NCBI GenBank assembly: GCA_963717125.1
Contig: CAVQVG010000017.1
Coordinates: 124,001-188,000 of the forward strand
DNA from: RYN-230 sp963717125
GTDB lineage: Bacteria; Actinomycetota; Actinomycetes; Streptosporangiales; Streptosporangiaceae
Direction of reading: 5' to 3'
Length of the DNA stretch: 64,000 nt
Within the stretch, counting starts at the first letter, position 1. Every line of letters begins with the position of its first letter. Positions 1-8,200 of the stretch are shown here, in pieces. Both the position numbers and the translations under genes were made by a program. Under the pieces are notes generated by a model. It saw nothing but the letters and a program-made list of their open reading frames with translations, did no database searches and was not told the DNA's origin.

Positions 1-666
1 GCCGACCCGGACGATGCGGCCGGCGAATACGAACCGGACGACGCCGCAGGACGGCCACCCCGTGCCGTGCTCGAGATGGCCGCGGAACTCGAGTCCGGGC
101 CGCTGGCCGGGCTGGCCTTGCGGGTGCTGCACGGCCGGCTCCCCGCGGACGAGAAGGACGACTGCATGCGCGGCTTCGCGCACGGGCAGGTGGACGTGCT
201 GGTGGCGACCACCGTGGTCGAGGTCGGTGTGGACGTGCCGAACGCCACCATCATGGTCATCCTGGACGCCGACCGGTTCGGCGTGTCCCAGCTGCACCAG
301 CTGCGCGGCCGGGTCGGCCGCGGCGCCAAGCCGGGACTGTGCCTGCTGGTGACCGACGCGCCGGCGGGCGGCCCGGCCCGGGACCGGCTGGACGCGGTGG
401 CCAGCACGCTGGACGGCTTCCAGCTCTCCCGGCTCGACCTGGAGCAGCGCCGCGAGGGCAATGTGCTGGGCGCCGCCCAGGCGGGCCGCAAGTCCAGCCT
501 GAAGATGCTCACCCTGCTGGCCGACGAGGAGCTGATCGGCCAGGCCCGGCAGGAGGCCACCGCGCTGGTCGACGCCGACCCGGCGCTGGCCAGCCACCCG
601 GCCCTGGCCGCCGCGATCAGCGCCCTGCTCGACGAGGAACAAGCCGAGTTTCTCGAGAAGGCATGA
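1..666 (+). CDS. recG: ATP-dependent DNA helicase RecG, C-terminal part
   Basis: The gene enters from outside the window; frame 1 is open from base 1 to a TGA at 664-666. The visible 221 residues are the end of the second helicase domain and the C-terminal tail. They contain the family-typical stretches VLHGRLPADEK, ATTVVEVGVDVPNA and the helicase motif VI segment QLRGRVGRG. RecG remodels stalled replication forks and Holliday junctions by branch migration. recG followed by rsmD and coaD is the usual actinobacterial order. The acidic stretch at the extreme 5' end is a species-variable insert inside the helicase domain. Confidence 0.93.
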   Translation, partial: ADPDDAAGEYEPDDAAGRPPRAVLEMAAELESGPLAGLALRVLHGRLPADEKDDCMRGFAHGQVDVLVATTVVEVGVDVPNATIMVILDADRFGVSQLHQLRGRVGRGAKPGLCLLVTDAPAGGPARDRLDAVASTLDGFQLSRLDLEQRREGNVLGAAQAGRKSSLKMLTLLADEELIGQARQEATALVDADPALASHPALAAAISALLDEEQAEFLEKA

Positions 667-844
667 TGACTCTGCTTGCTTTGCGCCTCCGGGGGCGCTT
701 TACCCGCCGCCTTCCCTCGTCGCTCAGTCGCTTCGCTCCCTCGCTCCTCAGTCCAGTCGGCGGCGCGCCCCCTTCGGCGCGGCTCCTTCCCCTCCTCGCT
801 CGTTCCTCGCTCGTCGGTCCAGTCGGAAACCCCTTTGGCGCGTC
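667..844. other. Pyrimidine-rich intergenic segment
   Basis: 178 bp between recG and rsmD without a credible gene. The + strand is strongly C/T-biased and built from variants of CTCGCTC and CGCTCAGTCGCTTCGCTC. The string TCCAGTCGG occurs twice, around 751 and 820, each time after a CTCGCTC-rich stretch. A short GCGCC/GGCGC hairpin lies near 686-701. Open frames here lack recognisable domains. It may be an untranslated leader of rsmD or a degenerate repeat. Confidence 0.5.
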
Positions 845-1432
845 ATGACCAGGGTGATTGGCGGGGTGGCGGGTGGCCGCAGGCTCGGCGTGCCGGCGGG
901 GCGGGGCACCCGGCCCACCAGCGACCGCGCCAGGGAGGGCCTGTTCGGCACCGTGCTGGCGTTGTGTGGCTCAATGGATGGGCTGCGGGTGCTCGACCTG
1001 TACGCGGGCTCGGGGGCGGTGGGGCTCGAGGCCTTGTCGCGTGGCGCGGGGCACGTGCTGTTCGTCGAGGCCGACTCGCGGGCGGCCCGGGTGATCCGGG
1101 ACAACATCGACGCGGTCGGCCTGCCCGGCGGCGAGCTGGTCACCGACCGGGTGGACCGGGTCCTCGGCCGCGGCCCGGGCGAAGGCCGGTATGACCTGGT
1201 CGTGGCCGATCCGCCGTACGCCCTGCCGGGCGCGGAGGTGACCGGGATGCTGGCCGCGCTGGCCGGCCGCGGCTGGCTGGCCCCCGGCGCGGTGGTCGCG
1301 GTGGAGCGGGACACCCGGTCCGGGGCGGTCGGCTGGCCGGCCGGGTACACCCCAGACCGGTCCCGCCGCTATGGCGATACCACGTTCTGGTACGGTCTCG
1401 CCGCAGGTGCCCAGCCGGCTGCCGGGCCGTGA
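845..1432 (+). CDS. rsmD: 16S rRNA (guanine966-N2)-methyltransferase RsmD
   Basis: A 195-residue Rossmann-fold methyltransferase. The SAM-binding motif VLDLYAGSGAVGLEALSRG is near residue 50. The catalytic DPPY motif of N2-guanine methylases follows near residue 122 (VVADPPYALPG). The N-terminus MTRVIGGVAGGRRL and the segment TRPTSDRAREGLF are typical of RsmD. It would methylate G966 of 16S rRNA using SAM. It ends 38 bp before the coaD start chosen here, the usual arrangement. Confidence 0.93.
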   Translation: MTRVIGGVAGGRRLGVPAGRGTRPTSDRAREGLFGTVLALCGSMDGLRVLDLYAGSGAVGLEALSRGAGHVLFVEADSRAARVIRDNIDAVGLPGGELVTDRVDRVLGRGPGEGRYDLVVADPPYALPGAEVTGMLAALAGRGWLAPGAVVAVERDTRSGAVGWPAGYTPDRSRRYGDTTFWYGLAAGAQPAAGP

Positions 1433-1470
1433 CTGGGCAGCGCAGATGTCCTCAGAAAGGACGTGACCGC

Positions 1471-1950
1471 GTGCACCGTGTCGCGTGTCCAGGCTCGTTC
1501 GACCCGGTGACCAACGGGCACCTTGACATCATCGGGCGGGCCGCCCGGCTGCACGACGAGGTGATCGTCGTGGTCGGGGCCAACCTGGCCAAGGAAGGCC
1601 TGTTCACCGTGGACGAGCGGGTGGAGATGCTCCGCGAGGTGACCGCCGACATGAAGAACGTCGAGGTCGGCACGTTCCGCGGGCTGCTGGTGGACTACTG
1701 CAAGGCGAACGACGTGACGGCCATCGTGAAGGGCCTGCGCGCGGTCAGCGATTTCGAGTACGAGATGCAGATGGCCCAGATGAACTACCGTCTCGCCGAG
1801 GTCGAGACGCTGTTCATCGCGGCCAACCCGGTGTACAGCTTCCTGCGCTCCAGCCTGGTCAAGGAGATCTGCCAGTACGGCGGGGACGTGACGTCACTGG
1901 TCCCCGGCCCGGTGCTGGAGCGGCTCAAGACCCGGCTGGCGGCCAGCTGA
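1471..1950 (+). CDS. coaD: Phosphopantetheine adenylyltransferase CoaD
   Basis: 159 residues, the normal length for CoaD, which transfers AMP from ATP to 4'-phosphopantetheine to form dephospho-CoA. The nucleotidyltransferase signature GSFDPVTNGHLDII is at the N-terminus, and the C-terminal YSFLRSSLVKEI segment is conserved. I chose the GTG at 1471 because AGAAAGG lies about 10 nt upstream and the protein then starts like its family (MHRVACPGSFDP). The open frame extends back to 1429 without homologous sequence. A GC-rich perfect dyad follows the stop codon. Confidence 0.95.
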   Translation: MHRVACPGSFDPVTNGHLDIIGRAARLHDEVIVVVGANLAKEGLFTVDERVEMLREVTADMKNVEVGTFRGLLVDYCKANDVTAIVKGLRAVSDFEYEMQMAQMNYRLAEVETLFIAANPVYSFLRSSLVKEICQYGGDVTSLVPGPVLERLKTRLAAS

Positions 1951-1955
1951 GCCAC

Positions 1956-1981
1956 GCCGCCCGGCCCGCGGGCCGGGCGGC
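1956..1981. terminator. 26-bp perfect palindrome after coaD
   Basis: GCCGCCCGGCCCG (1956-1968) is followed directly by its exact reverse complement (1969-1981), starting 6 nt after the coaD stop. It is flanked by the direct repeat CTGAGCCAC (from 1946 and 1981). There is no U-tract. This fits the tail-less hairpin terminators described in actinobacteria. Confidence 0.5.
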
Positions 1982-2080
1982 TGAGCCACCCCGCCGGCCC
2001 GCCGACCCTCGTTGAGTTGGGGAAATCGGGTGCAGGCCGGTAGGCTGATCGTCTCAACCGTGCCGAACACAGTTATTGCC

Positions 2081-2671
2081 ATGCCACAGTCACGAAAGAA
2101 TTCCCCAGCGCGCCTCGATCCCCGCAAGCCGCTGGTTTTCAGCGTCCTTGACCTGGGCCGCAGCCCGGGGTCGGAGCTTACCCGGACCCGCACCGTACCG
2201 GCTCCCGGCTACGTGCAGGCCGGGCTGGCTGGCGTGCCCGAGGGCGCTGACGTGCAGCTCTCGGTCCGGATGGAGGCGGTGTCCGAGGGTGTGCTGGTCA
2301 CCGCCGCCGCGCACGCGCCGGTGACCGGTGAGTGCGCGCGCTGCCTGGAACCGGTCCACCAGCAGGTCGACGTTAAGGTGCAAGAGCTTTTCGGATATTC
2401 GGCGGAGGACGGGCCGGACGCCGCGGACGGGTACGCTCTGCAAGGGGACCTGCTAGATCTTGAGCCGGCCCTGCATGACGCGCTGGTGCTGGCGTTGCCG
2501 TTGGCCCCGCTGTGCCGGGAGGACTGCCCGGGGCTGTGCGTGGAATGCGGTGCGCTGCTCGCCCAGGCGGGCCCGGACCATGAGCATGCGCCGGCCGTCA
2601 ACCCGCGGTGGGCCAGCTTGCAGCAGCTGAACGAGCCGGGGCCAGCCGGGCCGGGCCCGGCGGGCGAATGA
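2081..2671 (+). CDS. DUF177 / YceD family protein
   Basis: A YceD-like protein of 196 residues from the ATG at 2081. The conserved Cys pattern ECARCLEP lies mid-protein. A C-terminal metal-site-like CREDCPGLCVECG follows, as usual for DUF177 proteins. These proteins are almost always encoded just before rpmF and are linked to 23S rRNA or L32 processing; E. coli YceD and plant DUF177A act in 23S rRNA accumulation. A GTG at 2060 is an alternative start. No strong ribosome binding site is visible at either. Confidence 0.85.
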   Translation: MPQSRKNSPARLDPRKPLVFSVLDLGRSPGSELTRTRTVPAPGYVQAGLAGVPEGADVQLSVRMEAVSEGVLVTAAAHAPVTGECARCLEPVHQQVDVKVQELFGYSAEDGPDAADGYALQGDLLDLEPALHDALVLALPLAPLCREDCPGLCVECGALLAQAGPDHEHAPAVNPRWASLQQLNEPGPAGPGPAGE

Positions 2672-2709
2672 CTTGACTGACTTGAGCGCAGACGATGAAG
2701 GAGAGTTAG

Positions 2710-2886
2710 GTGGCAGTTCCGAAGCGGCGTATGTCGCGCAGCAACACCAGGTCACGGCGGTCGCAGTGGAAGACATCCGCCCCCACGCTGGTGCGCTGCC
2801 CGCAGTGCCGGGACCCCAAGCTGCCGCACACGGCCTGCCCGACGTGCGGGACGTACAACCGCCGTCAGGTGATCACACCCGCCTGA
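2710..2886 (+). CDS. rpmF: Large ribosomal subunit protein bL32
   Basis: 58 residues starting at a GTG: MAVPKRRMSRSNTRSRRSQW, then the zinc-binding pairs CPQC and CPTC at about residues 30-33 and 43-46. This is the cysteine-containing (C+) form of bL32. GGAGAG lies 7-12 nt upstream of the start. It follows the DUF177 gene by 38 bp and precedes rnc, the conserved order. Confidence 0.95.
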   Translation: MAVPKRRMSRSNTRSRRSQWKTSAPTLVRCPQCRDPKLPHTACPTCGTYNRRQVITPA

Positions 2887-2906
2887 TGCGCTGAAGGGGC
2901 CACGGC

Positions 2907-3748
2907 GTGCGAGGCGGGTCAAGCAGCGGTGCAGCGGACGCGCCGGACGGCGCGGAGCTGCTGCGCACCATCGATGCCGGGCTGAGCCCGGAGCTGCTTG
3001 AGCGCGCCCTCACGCACCGTTCCTACGCGTATGAGAACGGCGGGCTGCCGACCAACGAGCGGCTGGAGTTCCTCGGCGACGCGGTGCTCGGGCTGATCGT
3101 CACCAACACGCTGTTCCGCAAGTACCCGGACCTGCCGGAAGGGCAGCTGGCCAAGCTGCGCGCGGCCGTGGTGAACATGCGCGCGCTGGCCGACGTGGCC
3201 CGGGAGCTGAAGCTGGGCGACTACGTCCGGCTCGGCCGGGGCGAGGAAGGCACCGGCGGCCGGGACAAGTCGTCGATCCTGGCCGACACCCTGGAGGCCC
3301 TGATCGGCGCGGTGTACTTCGAATCCGGCCTGGCCAAGGCGGACTCGCTGGTGCACCGGCTGTTCGACCCGGTGATCAGCCGGTCCGCCGGGCTGGGCGC
3401 CGGCCTGGACTGGAAGACGTCGCTGCAGGAGCTGACCGCGTCCGGGTTCCTCGGCGTGCCCGAGTACCACGTCGAGGAGAGCGGCCCGGATCACCAGAAG
3501 TTCTTCCGCGCCACAGTGAAAGTGGGCGGCCGCAGCTACGGGACCGGGCCGGCCGGTCCAAGAAGGAAGCCGAGCAGCAGGCGGCCGAAGCCGCCTGGAA
3601 GGCGATCAGCAACGGTCACGACGCCAACGGCCACGATTCCGCCGCGGGTAGCAACGGCGTGACCCCGGCCGCCGGGTCCGGGGACAAATCCGCCACGCCG
3701 GGGGACGATGCCACCGCCGTGCCCGGGGACGATCCGGCCGGGGGCTGA
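2907..3748 (+). CDS. rnc: Ribonuclease III, frameshifted in the dsRNA-binding domain
   Basis: Starts at GTG 2907. The catalytic domain is intact, with the signature NERLEFLGDAVLG near residue 50 and the second acidic motif DTLEALIGAVYFE. RNase III cleaves double-stranded RNA, including rRNA precursors. The dsRNA-binding domain begins in frame (DWKTSLQELTASG) but after VGGRSYGTG the frame becomes Pro/Arg-rich and stops at 3662. Reading on in the -1 frame from about 3554 restores RSKKEAEQQAAEAAWKAISN and continues to a TGA at 3746-3748, 3 bp before mutM. One base therefore appears missing in the run 3540-3556. An error, a real mutation or programmed slippage are all possible. Confidence 0.88.
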
Positions 3749-3751
3749 CCG

Positions 3752-4630
3752 GTGCCGGAACTCCCCGAGGTCGAGACCGTCCGGGCCGGCCTGGAAGCCC
3801 ACCTGGTCGGGCGCACCATCGACAAGGCCGAGGTGCTGCACCCGCGCGCCATCCGGCGGCACCTGGCCGGGGCGGCTGATTTCGAGGCCGTGCTGCGCGG
3901 CCGGGCCATTTCCGGCGCCCGGCGCCGGGGTAAGTACCTCTGGCTGCCGATGCAGGACGACGCGTTGCTGGCGCACCTGGGCATGAGCGGGCAACTGCTG
4001 GTGGGGGCCCCGGACCGCCCGGTGTCCGGCCACGTGCGGGTCCGCTTCACGTTCACCGATGCGGGTCCTGACTTGCGGTTCAGCGACCAGCGCACGTTCG
4101 GTCACCTGGTCTGGGCGGCGGGCGGGGCGGTGCTGCCGCCGCTGATCGCGCACATCGCCCCGGACCCGCTGGAGCCCGCGTTCGACCCGGACGCCTTCCT
4201 GGCCCGGCTGCGGCTGCGCCGGACCGGGGTGAAGCGCGCCCTGCTCGATCAGTCCCTGATCAGCGGGGTCGGCAACATCTACGCCGACGAGGCGTTGTGG
4301 CGGGCCAGGCTGCACTGGGCCCGGGCGACCGACACGCTGACCAGGGCCGAGGCGGCCCGGGTGCTGGACGAGGTCCGCGCGGTGCTGCTGGATGCCCTCA
4401 AATCCGGCGGAACGTCGTTCGATAGCCTGTATGTGAACGTCAACGGTGAAAGCGGGTATTTCTCCCGGTCACTGTGTGTATATGGCCAGGAGGGGGAACC
4501 CTGCCCGCGATGCGGCACGCCGATCCGGCGCGATCCGTTCATGAACAGATCCGCTTATAGCTGCCCGCGTTGCCAGCCCCGGCCGCGGTCCCGGCGCCGC
4601 CATCGTGACCTGCATGATCGCTCAACTTGA
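3752..4630 (+). CDS. mutM: Formamidopyrimidine-DNA glycosylase MutM/Fpg
   Basis: 292 residues from GTG 3752. After the initiator the protein starts PELPEVETVRAGLE, which supplies the N-terminal proline nucleophile and catalytic Glu of Fpg. The RRGKYL lysine is near residue 60, GVGNIYADEALW lies in the helix-two-turn-helix region, and the C-terminal zinc finger has the pairs CPRC and CPRC. Fpg excises 8-oxoguanine and nicks the abasic site. The finger loop reads FMNRSAYSCPRC, where many homologues have GRST; the arginine is kept. It sits between rnc and smc, as in other actinomycetes. Confidence 0.95.
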   Translation: MPELPEVETVRAGLEAHLVGRTIDKAEVLHPRAIRRHLAGAADFEAVLRGRAISGARRRGKYLWLPMQDDALLAHLGMSGQLLVGAPDRPVSGHVRVRFTFTDAGPDLRFSDQRTFGHLVWAAGGAVLPPLIAHIAPDPLEPAFDPDAFLARLRLRRTGVKRALLDQSLISGVGNIYADEALWRARLHWARATDTLTRAEAARVLDEVRAVLLDALKSGGTSFDSLYVNVNGESGYFSRSLCVYGQEGEPCPRCGTPIRRDPFMNRSAYSCPRCQPRPRSRRRHRDLHDRST

Positions 4631-4735
4631 CCGAAATCCCGCGGGGTGGGACCCTAGGAGTGTCACCTGCGCGCACTCATGCGAGTCTTCGCGTGTGCGC
4701 CCACCCTGGTCACTCAGTGTGGAGGACCCACTACA

Positions 4736-4930
4736 ATGGCGAAGGCTCTACTCGGCCACGTCGGCGGGCCTGATCCCCGCATGGTCTCAGAGATGCGCCG
4801 CCTTCAGCAGCGAGTACGCGACCTCGAAGCCGAACTGGTTCGGCTTCAGGACGAGAACGACGCACTCTCTGCGGAAGCCGGTCACGACTTGCTCGTCCCA
4901 GATCGGGAGCGCGAGCCGGCGTTGATCTGA
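4736..4930 (+). CDS. Small conserved coiled-coil protein
   Basis: 64 residues from ATG 4736, with GGAGG 11-15 nt upstream. It starts MAKALLGHVGGPDPRM and continues as a heptad-like helix rich in R, L and E (EMRRLQQRVRDLEAELVRLQ). Homologues of this length and start are common in actinobacteria in this same mutM-smc interval; I know of no assigned function. A structural or adaptor role is plausible from the coiled coil. Confidence 0.8.
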   Translation: MAKALLGHVGGPDPRMVSEMRRLQQRVRDLEAELVRLQDENDALSAEAGHDLLVPDREREPALI

Positions 4931-5285
4931 CGCGCCGATCCAGCACCACGAAACGGGGACGCCGACGGCGGCGTTCCTATTCGTGTGTCTGGCGGCCGGT
5001 TAGTCTGCGTCACTCCGGTGGCTTGGGTCACTCGCGTCGCCCGGCTCACGCTTCCCGCCGGCCCGCGCGGCCCGTCCGGCCCGGCCGGCCCGGCCGCCGC
5101 CCCGGCGTCCCGCGTGACCGGCCGGAAAACCGCGAATGCCCGGGCTGGTCGGCACCGCGCGATAAAGTGCGGACAGGCTGGCGCAGCGCCGCCGCGCCGT
5201 CGCCGGCCTCGGCCGGTCGCCTGGACTGGCCGTTACCGACCGGCCTAGCGCGCATCGCGCCCATCGCGGGGAGGGGAGCCTGCAG
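4931..5285. other. 355-bp gap before smc, no gene seen
   Basis: No frame here looks like a protein. Many actinomycetes have an acylphosphatase gene between mutM and smc; I do not find one. An imperfect hairpin at 4955-4978 (stem GACGCCG at 4958-4964 with CGGCGTT at 4969-4975) may terminate the upstream gene. GC-only dyads run through 5050-5110. GGGAGGGGAG just before 5286 is the smc ribosome binding site. Confidence 0.5.
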
Positions 5286-8200
5286 GTGTACCTGAAGACT
5301 CTCACCCTGCGCGGGTTCAAGTCGTTCGCGTCCGCCACCACGCTGCGCTTCGAGCCGGGCATCACCTGCATCGTCGGCCCCAACGGGTCGGGCAAGTCCA
5401 ACGTGGTGGACGCGTTCTCCTGGGTGATGGGCGAGCAGGGCGTGAAGACCCTGCGCGGCGGGAAGATGGAGGACGTGGTCTTCGCCGGGACCGCCTCCCG
5501 GCCCCCGCTCGGCCGGGCCGAAGTCACCCTGACCATCGACAACAGCGACGGTGCGCTGCCCATCGAGTACACCGAGGTCACCATCAGCCGGCTGCTGTTC
5601 CGGTCCGGGCAGAGCGAGTACTCCATCAACGGCGATCACTGCCGCCTGCTCGACGTGCAGGAACTGCTGTCCGACTCCGGCCTGGGCCGGGAGATGCACG
5701 TGATCGTCGGGCAGGGCCAGCTGGACCAGGTGCTGCACGCCGGGCCCGAGGCCCGCCGGGCGCTGATCGAGGAGGCGGCCGGTGTGCTCAAGCACCGCCG
5801 CCGCAAGGAAAAGGCGCTGCGCAAGCTGGAAGCCATGCAGGTCAACCTGACCCGGCTGGTGGACCTGACCGCGGAACTGCGCCGCCGGCTCAAGCCGCTC
5901 GGCCGCCAGGCCGCGATCGCCCGCAAGGCCGCGGTCATCCAGGCCGACCTGCGCGACGCCCGGCTCCGGCTGCTGGCCGACGACTACGTGACCGCGGCCG
6001 CCGCCCTGGAACGGGACGAGACCGACGAGGCCGCCGCGCTGACCCGCCGGGCCGAACTGGAGCGCACGCTGGCCCAGGCCCGGCAGCGCGAGGCCGAGCT
6101 GGACGGCGACGAGCAGCAGCACGCGCCCCGGCTGGCCGCCGCGCAGGAGGCCTGGTTCGCCCTCTCCGCACTTTCCGAACGCCTCCGCGGGGTGGCCAGC
6201 GTGGCCCAGGAGCGGCACGCCCACCTGGTGGCCCAACCGGACGCTGCGCGCCCGGGCCGGGATCCGGACGAACTGGACGCCGAGGCGGAAGCGCTGCGGG
6301 AGCAGGAGGCGGTGCTCGGCGAGCGGCTGGAGACCGCGCGCGAGCAGCTGACCGCGGTCACGGCGGGGCGTTCGGCCGCCGAGGCCGCCTTGGCTGAGGA
6401 AGAACGCCGGCTGGCCCTGGCCGCCCGGGCCGAGGCGAAGCGGGCGGAGCAGCTGGCCCGGCTGCGCGCGCAGGTCGGCGCGGCCCGCAGCAAGGCGGCC
6501 GCCGCCGACGAGGAGGCCGGGCGGCTGGCCGACAGTTTCGACGAGGCCAAGTCCCGGGCCGACCAGGCCGACCGCGAATACGAGGAACTCCAGGACGCGT
6601 GCGCCGGCCGGGACGACGACCGGACCGGGCTGGCCTGGGAACACGAGCAGGCCGCGGCCAAGCTGAGCGCCGCCTCGGCCCGGGTCAGCGAGCTGCGCGC
6701 GGCCGAGCGGGAGACCAGCGCCGAGGGGGCCGCGCTGGCCGCCCGGGTGCAGGCGCTGCGCGAAGGGGTGCACGCGCTGCGCACCGGTAAGGACGCGTCG
6801 GCGGCCCTGCTGGGGGAGCCGGGCCGGTTCGGCGGTGTGCTCGGCGCGGTGGCCGAGCTGGTGACCGTGGCCGACGGAGCGCAAGACGCGATCGCCGCCG
6901 CGCTGGGCAGTGCGGCCGACGCGGTGGCGGTGTCCGGGCTGGCCGCCGCGGTGGCCATCCTGGAGACGCTGAAGGGCGAGGACACGGGCGGCGCCAGCCT
7001 GATGATCGCCTCGGATCGGCCGTCCGCCGCTGGCCTGTCGGCCGGTCTCCAGCTGCCGGACGGCGCGCAGCCCGCGCTCGGCCTGGTGCGCGCCCCGGCG
7101 GAACTGTCCGCCGCGCTGGCCAGCCTGCTGGCCGGCGTGGTGGTGGCCGCGGATCTCGGGCAGGCCCAGGACCTGGTCCAGGCGCACCCGGAGGTGCGGG
7201 TGGTCACCCGGCAGGGTGACGTGCTGGGCGCGCACTGGGCGTCCGGCGGGTCGGCCAAGGCACCGAGCGAGTTCACCCTGCGCGGGGTGGCCGACGAGGC
7301 CGCGGCCGGGCTGGAGGACGTGGCGCGGCGCGGCGAGCAGGCCGCGGCCGACCTGGCCGACGCCGTGGCCGACGAGGACCAGGCCCGTGAGGTGGTGACC
7401 GCGGCCCAGGCTTCGATCCAGCAGGCCGACGCGGCCGCCGCGGAGATCTCCGGCCGGCTGGGCCGGCTGGCCGGCGCGGCCCGCGCCGCCCGCGACGAGG
7501 CGCAGCGGCTGGCGGCGGCCATCGCCAACGCACAGCGGGCCCAGGAAGCCGGCGCCGCCTCGGTCAGCGAGCTCGAGGCCAGCCTGGCCGCGGCCGAGGG
7601 AGTAGCCGGCGTGCTGACCGGGCCGGACGCGATGGCCCAGCCCGGGCCGGATGCCGGGGAGTCCGCCGCGGCCGAGGACGAGCCGGACCGGGCCACCCTG
7701 GCTGCCGCGGTCAGCGCCGGCCGCAACGCCGAGATGGACGCCCGGCTGGAGGTCAGGACGGCCGAGGAACGGCTGCGGGCCATCGCCGGGCGGGCCGACG
7801 CCCTGGTCGCCACGGCGGCTGCGGAACGGCAGGCCGCCCAGCAGTCCGCCGCCCGCCGGGTGCGGCGGGAACGCCAGGCCGTGGTGGCCAAGGCGGTGGC
7901 CGAGGGCGCCGCGCTGGCCCTGGCCAGGCTGACCGAGTCGGTGACCGCGGCCGCCGAGCAGCGGCAGACGGCCGAGCAGGCGAGCAGGGGCCGCGCCGTG
8001 GCGCTCAAGGAAGTCCGGGCCCGGGTCCGTGATCTGGCCACGGAATTCGACCGCGTGGTGGACGCCGCGCACGGCACCGAGATGGCCCGGGCCGAGCACC
8101 GGATGCGGCTGGAGCAGATGGCCGCCCGGGCGGCCGATGAGTTCGGCGTGGCCACCGAGGCCCTCGTGGCCGAGTACGGCCCCGACGTGCCGGTGCCGCT

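Noticed and set aside
676..1194. 172-residue + frame before and inside rsmD
   Set aside because: Arg/Pro/Gly-rich, overlaps the well-supported rsmD in another frame, no ribosome binding site.
4931..5285. Possible acylphosphatase gene before smc
   Set aside because: None of the frames shows the acylphosphatase signature; peptides are Arg/Pro-rich only.
5046..8099. Very long minus-strand open frame antisense to smc
   Set aside because: No domain or motif is recognisable; the + strand encodes a complete SMC. Long antisense frames are expected at this GC content.
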